Assembly (NCBI RefSeq): GCF_005298075.1
Contig: NZ_SZZH01000006.1
Span: 186,001-250,000 of the forward strand
Direction of reading: 5' to 3'
DNA length: 64,000 bases
DNA from: Nakamurella flava
GTDB taxonomy: Bacteria; Actinomycetota; Actinomycetes; Mycobacteriales; Nakamurellaceae
The notes beneath the pieces were generated by a model. That model worked only from the letters and a program-made list of their open reading frames with translations, was not told the DNA's origin and ran no database searches. This document shows, piece by piece, positions 23,973 through 31,731 of the stretch. The position numbers and the translations under genes are program-made. The first letter of the stretch is position 1; every line of letters begins with the position of its first letter.

Positions 23973-26000
23973 TCACCAGATGCGGACGCGCTCCTGCGGG
24001 TCGAGCCACAGCCCGTCGCCCGGCTGCACGTCGAACGCCTCCTGGAACGGGTCGAGGTTGCGGACGACCTGGTTGCACCGGAACTCGGCCGGCGAGTGCG
24101 GGTCGATGGCCAGCAGGCGCAGCACCTCGGCGTCCCGGGCCTTGTACTCCCAGGCCCGGGCCCAGGCCAGGAAGAACCGCTGCGACTCGGCCCGCTCCGG
24201 GGTGCCGAGACCAGCCTTCTCCCGGGAGATCAGCCAGGCCTGGTAGGCGACACCGAGACCGCCCAGGTCACCGATGTTCTCGCCCACCGTCAGCGCACCG
24301 TTGACGTGATGTCCGGGGGTCTGCCGCGGTTCGAGCGCGTCGTACTGGGCGATCAACCGGGTGGTGAGCCGCTCGAACGCGGCCCGGTCCTCGGCGGTCC
24401 ACCAGTCCTTGAGCGCACCGCGGCCGTCGAACTTGGAACCCTGGTCGTCGAAGCCGTGCCCGATCTCGTGGCCGATGACGGCTCCGATGGCGCCGTAGTT
24501 CTCCGGGTCCTGACCCTCCATGTCGAAGAACGGCGGCTGGAGAATGGCGGCGGGGAAGACGATCTCGTTCATACCCGGGTTGTAGTAGGCGTTGACCGTC
24601 TGCGGGGACATGAACCACTCGGTGCGGTCCACCGGGCCGGCGAGCTTGGCGAACTGCCGGTCCAGGTCGAACGCGGTGGCCCGCCGGACGTTGCCGATCA
24701 GGTCGTCCGGCTCGACGCGCAGGGCCGAGTAGTCCCGCCAGCGCTCCGGGTAGCCGATCTTGGGGGTGAACGAGGCGAGCTTGGCCAGGGCCTGCTCCCG
24801 GGTCTGCGGGCCCATCCAGGACAGCGCCTCGATGTCCCGCCGGTACGCCTCGATGAGGTTCTCGACCAGCTCGTCCATCCGGGCCTTCGCCGCCGGCGGG
24901 TAGTGCCGCTGGACGTAGAGCCGGCCGACGGCCTCGCCGGCCGCCCCCTCCACGAACTGCACGCCCCGCTTCCAGCGCTCCCGGAGCTGCGGGATCCCGG
25001 ACAGGGTGCGCCCGTAGAAGTCGAAGTTGCGCTCCACCAGGGCGTCCGGCCCGTACGGGGCGAGCGCGCGCAGCACGTTCCAGCGCAGCCAGTCCCGCCA
25101 GACGGGGATCCGCTCGGCCGTCAGCAGCCCGGCGACGTTCCGCAGATGGTCGGGCTGCCGGACGATGACGTGGTCGAGCAGCCCGGACGGCGCCTGCAGG
25201 CCGGCCAGCCACGCATCCCACAGATCGGCCGGCAGGATCGCGTCGAGCGCGGACCGCTCGGTCGGGTTGTAGGTCTGGGAGTCGTCGCGGGAGCGGACCC
25301 GGTCCCACTGGCCCTGCGCGATCTGCGTCTCCAGCTCGATCACCCGGGCGGCGCGGTCCTGCGCGTCGGGCAGGCCGGCCAGGGCGAACATCTCCGGCAC
25401 CAGCCGCCGGTAGGCCGTCAGCACCGACGCGTGCGTCTCGTCCAGGTAGTAGGAACGGTCCGGCAGGCCGATCCCGCCCTGCCACAGCCCGACGGCGTAC
25501 TGGTCGGGATCGGCCGGGTCACTGTCGATGTCGATGCCGAACAGACCGGGGACGCCGCTGCGGCGCAATTCACCAACCGCGCCCAGGAACGAGCGCGGGG
25601 TGTCCACGGCGTCCACCACCGACAGCACCTCGACGATCGGGGTCAGGCCCCGCCGAGCCACCTCGGCGGTGTCGGTGAAGCTGCGGTACAGGGCGCCGAT
25701 GAGGTGCTCGGGGGAACCCGGGGCGGCGCCCGTGTCGGCGGCGGCCTCCTCGATGATCGCGCGGCTGTCGGCCTCGGCCGCGTCCCGCAGCCGGTAGAAC
25801 GAACCGTCCGACGGGCGATCGGGCGGGATCTCGGCGGTGGCCAGCCAGGCCCCGTTCACGTGCCGGAACAGGTCGTCCTGGGCCCGGGTCGAAGCGTCCA
25901 GGACGAACGCCGTCGGATCCAGGGCGGTCTGCGCGGCGACCGCCCGCCCCTGCGGATCGATGGTCGCGAGCGTCTCGTTCGGCTCGGCTGGCGCGGTCAT
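23973..26000 (-). CDS. M13-family zinc endopeptidase (neprilysin/PepO-like)
   Basis: A 675-residue metallopeptidase. The zinc site is HEIGHGFDDQG (His511, Glu512, His515) with the third ligand in ENIGDLGG; the N-terminal M13 domain has HVNGAWL at about residue 47. The substrate-binding NAYYNPGMNEIVFPA is upstream of the zinc site. There is no signal peptide, so like bacterial PepO it is probably cytosolic or exported by another path. The ATG at 26000 is chosen because AAGGAG lies 7 nt before it; a GTG at 26006 is too near. It cleaves peptides of limited size. Confidence 0.93.
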   Translation of the reverse strand: MTAPAEPNETLATIDPQGRAVAAQTALDPTAFVLDASTRAQDDLFRHVNGAWLATAEIPPDRPSDGSFYRLRDAAEADSRAIIEEAAADTGAAPGSPEHLIGALYRSFTDTAEVARRGLTPIVEVLSVVDAVDTPRSFLGAVGELRRSGVPGLFGIDIDSDPADPDQYAVGLWQGGIGLPDRSYYLDETHASVLTAYRRLVPEMFALAGLPDAQDRAARVIELETQIAQGQWDRVRSRDDSQTYNPTERSALDAILPADLWDAWLAGLQAPSGLLDHVIVRQPDHLRNVAGLLTAERIPVWRDWLRWNVLRALAPYGPDALVERNFDFYGRTLSGIPQLRERWKRGVQFVEGAAGEAVGRLYVQRHYPPAAKARMDELVENLIEAYRRDIEALSWMGPQTREQALAKLASFTPKIGYPERWRDYSALRVEPDDLIGNVRRATAFDLDRQFAKLAGPVDRTEWFMSPQTVNAYYNPGMNEIVFPAAILQPPFFDMEGQDPENYGAIGAVIGHEIGHGFDDQGSKFDGRGALKDWWTAEDRAAFERLTTRLIAQYDALEPRQTPGHHVNGALTVGENIGDLGGLGVAYQAWLISREKAGLGTPERAESQRFFLAWARAWEYKARDAEVLRLLAIDPHSPAEFRCNQVVRNLDPFQEAFDVQPGDGLWLDPQERVRIW

Positions 26001-26154
26001 GCACACGCTCCTTGGCGGTCGGGTGGGCCCGACCGAAGCCAGTGCGGCAGCGTGCCGACCAGGTCTCCGGCCGAGTGCAGTGCCTGCACGCTACCCGCGG
26101 GTACCGACCGGCCCGCGGGCACCGGCCCCCCGGGGCGACCGGAGCTGACACGGA

Positions 26155-28899
26155 TCAGCCCGCGGCGTGCCCCGGGCCGGGGGGCAACCGCGGATTGAGC
26201 AGGTGCGCGACCAGCGCGGTCCACCCGGTCTGGTGCGTCGCCCCCAGACCCTCGCCGGTGTCGCCGTCGAAGTACTCGCTGAACGTCGGGTGCTCGGCCC
26301 ACAGCGGGTCGTCGGTCGCCTCGATGCGCTCCCCGTCGGACGGCCGCCGCCCGTCGACCGGTCGGAACAGAGCCGTCAGGCCACCGTCGATGATGTCCGC
26401 CGCGTCGACCAGGGTCTTGACGTTGCCCGACCCGGTGGGGATCTCGATGGTGAACGAGTCGCCGAAGTGCCGGCCGTAGGTGCGCAGCTTGTCGGCCAGC
26501 AGCACGTTCACCGGGAACCACACCGGCCCGCGCCAGTTGGAGTTGCCGCCGAACATCCCGGTCCGCGACTCCCCGGGCTCGTACTCGATCGAGGAGTGCT
26601 GCCCGCCGATCTCCGCCCGCACCGTCTCCCGGCACGCCGCCGACAGCGACCGGACACCGAACGGCGACAGGAACTCGTCGGTGTCGAACAACCGCTCCAG
26701 AATCCGCCGCAGCCGTTCCGGATCGAGCAGCGACAGCAGCATCTTGCGCTCACCCGGCCGGGACCGGGTGAGCAGCGGGCCGACCAGACCGGGCCGCCGA
26801 CGCTGCAGCCACCGCAGCCGGGACGTCACGTCCGGGCAGTCCTCGGCGATCCACGTCGGCACCTCGGTGGCCCCGAGGATCGGCAGCAGCCCCACCATGG
26901 AGCGCACCCGCATGTGCTGCGCGGTGCCGTCCGGGTTGACCAGCACGTCGTAGAAGAAACCGTCGTCCTCGTGCCACAACGAGAGGTTGTGGGAGCCGAA
27001 CGTGTTCATGGCCTTGGCGATGGACAGGAAGTGCTCGAGGAACTTCGTGGCCATCTCGTCCCAGACCCGGTTCCCGCGGGAGAGTTCCAGGGCGATCTTG
27101 AACATCTGCTGGCAGTAGAACGCCATCCAGCTGGTGGCGTCCGACTGTTCCAGCCGAAAACCCGGTGGCAGCTTGGCCGATCGGTTGAACAGGCCGATGT
27201 TGTCCATCCCCAGGAAGCCGCCCTCGAAGATGTTCGAGCCGTCGGCGTCCTTGCGGTTGATCCACCACGAGAAGTTCAGCAGCAGCTTGGTGAAGACCTT
27301 GATGAGGAACTCACGGTCGCGGTAGCCGTCGATCCGGTAGACGTGCCAGGCCGCCCAGGCGTGCACCGGCGGGTTGACGTCGCCGAACTCCCACTCGTAG
27401 GCCGGCAGCTGACCGTTGGGGTGCATCGCCCACTCCCGGCACATCAGCAGCAGCTGCTCCTTGGCGAACTCCGGGTCGACGTGGGCCAGCGGGATCGCGT
27501 GAAAAGCCAGGTCCCAGGCCGCGAACCAGGGGTACTCCCACTCGTCGGGCATCGAGATGACGTCGGCCAACGCCAGCTGCGGCCAGTGCACGTTCCGCCC
27601 GCCGGGCCCCTTACGGGTGTCCGGCGCCGGGGTCTCGGTCGGGTCGCCCTCCAACCATTCCTCGACGTTGTAGCGGTAGAGCTGCTTGCCCCACAGCAGA
27701 CCCGCGTAGGCGCGGCGGGCGACGTGCCGGTCCGCCGCCGACAGGCCGGCGTGGATGACGGTGTCGTAGAACTCGTCGGCCTCCTGCTTGCGGTCGGCCA
27801 GCACCTGCGCGAACCCGGGTCCGAAAGTGCTGGTGTGCGGCGGTTCCGGGGACAGCCGCAGGCGCACCTCGACGGTCTCCCCCGCGGGCACCGACAGGCG
27901 GTACCAGAAAGCGCCTTTGGTCCCGGCCTGCGCGGGATTGCAGGCCTTGACGTCACCGTCGACCACCCGCCGGTTGATCGCGTCCTTCGGGTAGGCCGAA
28001 CGGTTCCGCGGCGCCCCGAACAGGGCCACCGCGTTGGTCTCGTTGTCGCACATCAACGCGTCCGGGACACCTTCGGCGGCCAGGTAGTAGGTGCCGAGCA
28101 GGCCGTGCGAGCACTCCATCGCCTCGACACCACCGACCGTCAGGGTCGGCGGGAGCATCTGATGGATGGTGCTGCGCCGGCGATCCCGACCCCACGACCA
28201 GGTGTTGCGCAACCACAGCTGCGGCAGCACATGGATGTCCGCCGCGTCCGGACCCCGGTTGGCGACCGAGATGACGATGCACAGGTCGTCCGGGGCGGCC
28301 TTGGCGTAGGTGACGGTGACGTCGAAGAACCGATTCTCGTCCAGCACGCCGGTGTCACCCAGCTCGTACTCCCGCTCGTCACGGCCCCGCTTCGCGTTCT
28401 CCGAACGCAGCTTGTCGTACGGGAACTCGGCCTGCGGGTAGCGGTACATCCACTGCATCCACGCATGTGACGGCGTCCCGTCCAGGGCCCACCAGTACTC
28501 CTTGGCGTCCTCGCCGTGGTTGCCCTCGCCGTTGGTCAGACCGAACAGCCGCTCCTTGAGGATCGGGTCCTTCCCGTTCCACAGCGCGACCGCGAAGTTC
28601 AGGAACCCGTACCGGTCGCTGACGCCCCCGAGGCCGTCCTCCCCCCAGCGGTAGGCGCGGGCGACCGCGTGGTCGAACGGGAACGACGCCCACGCATCGC
28701 CGTTCGCCGAGTAGTCCTCGCGGACCGTCCCCCACTGCCGGCCGGCCAGGTACGGACCCCACAGCCGCCAGGGCCCGTCGGCGCCCTTCGCCTCGGCCAG
28801 GCGCGCGTGCTCCGCGGTCAGCGGAGCGGCACTTGTAGGGTCAGGACGGGGCGGTCCGTCGGGGGAGACGGCGGCCTGGTCTGCGGGCGGCGGTTGCAC
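26155..28899 (-). CDS. GH63-like (MGH1-type) alpha-glucosidase/mannosidase-family hydrolase
   Basis: A 914-residue protein with an (alpha/alpha)6 barrel of the processing-glucosidase/mannosylglycerate-hydrolase type. Recognisable segments are REDYSANGDAWASFPFDHA near residue 60, WDLAFHAIPLAHVDPEFAK near 475 and the C-terminal GNSNWRGPVWFPVNVLL. Large proteins of this kind occur in many Actinobacteria; their substrates (glucosyl- or mannosyl-glycerate, trehalose-like sugars) are mostly untested. There is no signal peptide. The GTG start at 28899 has no clear ribosome-binding site and could be slightly downstream. It is monocistronic as far as can be seen. Confidence 0.82.
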   Translation of the reverse strand: MQPPPADQAAVSPDGPPRPDPTSAAPLTAEHARLAEAKGADGPWRLWGPYLAGRQWGTVREDYSANGDAWASFPFDHAVARAYRWGEDGLGGVSDRYGFLNFAVALWNGKDPILKERLFGLTNGEGNHGEDAKEYWWALDGTPSHAWMQWMYRYPQAEFPYDKLRSENAKRGRDEREYELGDTGVLDENRFFDVTVTYAKAAPDDLCIVISVANRGPDAADIHVLPQLWLRNTWSWGRDRRRSTIHQMLPPTLTVGGVEAMECSHGLLGTYYLAAEGVPDALMCDNETNAVALFGAPRNRSAYPKDAINRRVVDGDVKACNPAQAGTKGAFWYRLSVPAGETVEVRLRLSPEPPHTSTFGPGFAQVLADRKQEADEFYDTVIHAGLSAADRHVARRAYAGLLWGKQLYRYNVEEWLEGDPTETPAPDTRKGPGGRNVHWPQLALADVISMPDEWEYPWFAAWDLAFHAIPLAHVDPEFAKEQLLLMCREWAMHPNGQLPAYEWEFGDVNPPVHAWAAWHVYRIDGYRDREFLIKVFTKLLLNFSWWINRKDADGSNIFEGGFLGMDNIGLFNRSAKLPPGFRLEQSDATSWMAFYCQQMFKIALELSRGNRVWDEMATKFLEHFLSIAKAMNTFGSHNLSLWHEDDGFFYDVLVNPDGTAQHMRVRSMVGLLPILGATEVPTWIAEDCPDVTSRLRWLQRRRPGLVGPLLTRSRPGERKMLLSLLDPERLRRILERLFDTDEFLSPFGVRSLSAACRETVRAEIGGQHSSIEYEPGESRTGMFGGNSNWRGPVWFPVNVLLADKLRTYGRHFGDSFTIEIPTGSGNVKTLVDAADIIDGGLTALFRPVDGRRPSDGERIEATDDPLWAEHPTFSEYFDGDTGEGLGATHQTGWTALVAHLLNPRLPPGPGHAAG

Positions 28900-29010
28900 C
28901 CGGACAGCTTGCCCACAGGCCGATTGCCGACAGGTGACAAGTCAATGGCGAGCGGATGATCCCGGCGCCGGCGATCACCCGTCCCGGCGACCACGAAAGA
29001 AGGGGGCGGG

Positions 29011-29994
29011 ATGCGGGGGACCATGCGGCGCCGGGGACTGCGGGTCCTCGGTGACCTCCCGGCGGCCGGCCGGTGGGAGCAGGCCCGGCACAGCGGGCCG
29101 TTCGGCGCCCGCACCTACGACCTTTACCTGCCCCCCGCGCGGCCCCGGGCCACCCTCCCCCTCGTGCTCCTGCTGCACGGCTGCCAACAGAGCTCCGTGC
29201 GCTTCGCCCAGGACACCGGGTTCGTCCGCGCCGCCGACCGGGACGGCTTCGCCATCCTCGCCCCGCGCCAGGAGACCCGGCATCAGTTCCAGCGGTGCTG
29301 GCACTGGTACGCGCAGGCCCACCAGCGGCGCGGAGCGGGCGAACCGGCCCTGCTGACCGGACTGGTCGACGAGGTCCGCGAACGGGCTCCCGAGGCGTAC
29401 GGGGTTCGCATCGACCACCGGCAGGTCTACGTGGCCGGGCTCTCCGCCGGGGCGGCGATGTCGCTGATCCTGGCGGCCACCTACCCCGACGTCTTCGCCG
29501 CCGCCGGCGTGCACTCCGGCACGGCCTACCGGTCCGCCGCCCGCGGCCTCGGCGCGGTCTCCGCCATGGGCGCCCTGTCAGAGCCGCCCACCGACCTCGG
29601 CCTGACCGAGCAGATCGCCCCGCTCATCGTCGTCCACGGCACCGGTGACCGCGTCGTCCGCCCGACCAACGCCGACCGGATCGTCGCCCAGTGGCTGACC
29701 TCCCGGGAGCACGGGCGTCGCACCCTGGACCGCATCCGGCCACTGGCGATGACGGCGTCACCGGTCGTCGACGGGCGACGGTGCCAGCGCACCCGCTGGT
29801 ACTCGGCCCGCGGCCGCCGGATGCTCGAGTACTGGCGCATCGACGGGCTCGCCCACGCCTGGTCCGGCGGCGTCCGGGAGGCCGACTTCATCGACCCGAC
29901 CGGCCCGGACGCCACCGAGCTGCTGCTCGGATTCTTCGGCCGGCACCGGCTCCCGCTGCCCGAACTGGACCAGGAACCGGCCTGGGCCTGGTGA
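29011..29994 (+). CDS. PHB-depolymerase/esterase-family alpha/beta hydrolase (LpqC-like)
   Basis: A 327-residue serine esterase. It has the oxyanion segment LLLHGCQQS, nucleophile Ser145 in AGLSAGAAMS, the acid in HGTGDRVVRP and His in LAHAWSGG. This matches the extracellular-type short-chain polyhydroxyalkanoate depolymerase domain, which also includes feruloyl and acetylxylan esterases. No clear signal peptide is seen, only an Arg-rich start. The ATG at 29011 has AGGGGGCGGG upstream. It ends 6 nt before the convergent reductase gene. The substrate is not determined. Confidence 0.83.
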   Translation: MRGTMRRRGLRVLGDLPAAGRWEQARHSGPFGARTYDLYLPPARPRATLPLVLLLHGCQQSSVRFAQDTGFVRAADRDGFAILAPRQETRHQFQRCWHWYAQAHQRRGAGEPALLTGLVDEVRERAPEAYGVRIDHRQVYVAGLSAGAAMSLILAATYPDVFAAAGVHSGTAYRSAARGLGAVSAMGALSEPPTDLGLTEQIAPLIVVHGTGDRVVRPTNADRIVAQWLTSREHGRRTLDRIRPLAMTASPVVDGRRCQRTRWYSARGRRMLEYWRIDGLAHAWSGGVREADFIDPTGPDATELLLGFFGRHRLPLPELDQEPAWAW

Positions 29995-30000
29995 TCGCCG

Positions 30001-31506
30001 TCAGGACCGGCGCTGCTCGGCCAGGTCCTCCAGCAGCTTGAGCCAGATCTCGCTGACCGTCGGATACGACGGCACCGCGTGCCAGAGCTGCTCCAGCGTC
30101 ACCCCACCGACCACGGCCACCGTGGCCGACTGCACCAGCTCGGCGATGTCGGTGCCGACGAAGGTGGCTCCCAGCAGGGTGTCGGTCGACCGGTCGATGA
30201 CCAGCTTCGCCCGGCCGACGTAGCCGTCCCGCAGCAGGGACGCGCCGGCGACGGCGGCGATGTCGTGCTCGACGACTTCCACGTCGTGCCCGGCCTTGCG
30301 GGCCTGCTCCTCCGACGGGCCGACCGACCCGACCTCGGGCGAGGTGAACGTCACCTGCGGCACCCGGCCGTCGTCGGCGACGTCCCGGTGCCGGGAGAAC
30401 GGACCGTCGTCCAGCGGACGACCGTCCGCCCGGGCAGCGATGACGGCCCCGGCGATACGGCCCTGGTACTTGCCCATGTGGGTGAGCAGCGCGCGGCCGG
30501 TGACGTCACCCACCGCATACAGCCAGTCGCCGCCGACGCCCTCGACGGTCAGCTGGTCGTCCGTCGTCACGTACCCCTTGGACCCGGACACATCCAGACC
30601 GACCGAGTCCAGGCCGAGGTCGCGGGTGGCCGGGGTGCGACCGGCGGCCACGAGGATCTCGTCGACCTCGACCTGCCGGCCTCCGGTGATGGACACCGTG
30701 ACCGGGCCGCCGTGCACGTGCCCTTCGCCGGCGTCGTTGACCTGCGGGCGGTCGACCTTCTCCACGCGCGCGTCGGTCAGCACGGTGGTGCCGTGGTCGC
30801 GGAACGCCTGCAGCACGAGCTCGCCGGCGAACGGTTCGTTGCGGGACAGCAGCCCCGGGGTGGAGCTGACGACCGTGAGCTCCTGGACGCCCAGACCCTG
30901 CAGCCAGGTCGCCGCCTCGCAGGCCACGACGCCGCCACCGACCACCAGCACCCGGCGCGGCACCTCGTGCAGGTTGGTGACGTCCCGCGACGTCCACGGC
31001 CGGGCCGCCCGCAGGCCGGGCAGATCGGGCACGGTGGCCGTCGTCCCGGGGGCCAGCACGACGGCCCGCCGGGCGTGCAGGGTGCGGACGGTGCCGTCCG
31101 ACGCGGTCACCTCGACGGTGCGTTCGCCCGCCAGCCGACCGTGCCCGCGGACGACGTCGATGCCGGCTCCGTTGGCCCACTGCACCTGGTACTTGTCGTC
31201 GTGATGGCTGGTGAACCCGTCCCGCCGCTCCAGCACCGCCGGGACGTCGAGGCCGGCCGATCCGACGATCGACTGCACCCCCGGCAGGTTCCGGGCCGTC
31301 TCGAGCACCTCGACCGGACGGAGCAGGGCCTTGCTCGGCATGCACGCCCAGTACGAGCACTCGCCGCCGACCAGCTCCTTCTCGACGATCACCGCCGTGC
31401 GGTCGCTGCCCTGGACGGCGTACTGGGCGACGATCTCCCCGGGCGGCCCCCCGCCGATGACGACGACGTCCCAGGTGTCCTCCGCGTGTGGCGTGTTGTC
31501 CGTCAT
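30001..31506 (-). CDS. Class I pyridine nucleotide-disulfide oxidoreductase (Lpd/SthA-like)
   Basis: A 501-residue flavoprotein with the FAD loop VVIGGGPPGE, redox-active cysteines in ECSYWACMPSK (Cys50, Cys55), an NAD(P) loop VVGGGVVACEAA, FAD motif YAVGDVTG and the C-terminal dimerisation domain. The usual catalytic HPT motif near the C-terminus reads SYPTVSE: the proton-relay His of lipoamide dehydrogenase is a Tyr, as in soluble transhydrogenase SthA. Action on a dithiol such as lipoamide is therefore doubtful; NAD(P) transhydrogenase or quinone reductase activity is more likely. There are no 2-oxoacid dehydrogenase genes nearby. It is divergent from the HelD-like gene. Confidence 0.85.
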   Translation of the reverse strand: MTDNTPHAEDTWDVVVIGGGPPGEIVAQYAVQGSDRTAVIVEKELVGGECSYWACMPSKALLRPVEVLETARNLPGVQSIVGSAGLDVPAVLERRDGFTSHHDDKYQVQWANGAGIDVVRGHGRLAGERTVEVTASDGTVRTLHARRAVVLAPGTTATVPDLPGLRAARPWTSRDVTNLHEVPRRVLVVGGGVVACEAATWLQGLGVQELTVVSSTPGLLSRNEPFAGELVLQAFRDHGTTVLTDARVEKVDRPQVNDAGEGHVHGGPVTVSITGGRQVEVDEILVAAGRTPATRDLGLDSVGLDVSGSKGYVTTDDQLTVEGVGGDWLYAVGDVTGRALLTHMGKYQGRIAGAVIAARADGRPLDDGPFSRHRDVADDGRVPQVTFTSPEVGSVGPSEEQARKAGHDVEVVEHDIAAVAGASLLRDGYVGRAKLVIDRSTDTLLGATFVGTDIAELVQSATVAVVGGVTLEQLWHAVPSYPTVSEIWLKLLEDLAEQRRS

Positions 31507-31731
31507 GTCCGGACGGTAGCCCGCCGGGCGGCCTGCCAATCGGGCTCCGCCGGGATGTCCACCTCGGCAGACCAGGGGTGATGCACGCTGCACGGCCGTC
31601 GCGGCCCCCCCGGCGTAGACTTGATCGTCCGTTTCGACCAGTCCGCGCATCGGCAGCGGTCGACGTGCGGCCGGGGGACCGGTGGCCGCGTCGGTCCGAT
31701 GCCCCGGGCTCCACCCGACCGAAGGGCGGGC

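Noticed and set aside
22605-26198. A 1197-codon plus-strand frame over the MBL-fold and M13 genes
   Set aside because: Shadow of two real genes in other frames; no recognisable segment.
26167-28470. A 767-codon frame antisense to the GH63-like gene
   Set aside because: Gly/Val/Arg/Gln-rich shadow; the minus-strand gene has clear family segments.
31507-31731. Rifamycin-associated element before the HelD-like gene
   Set aside because: I looked for the long inverted repeat of such elements and found none.
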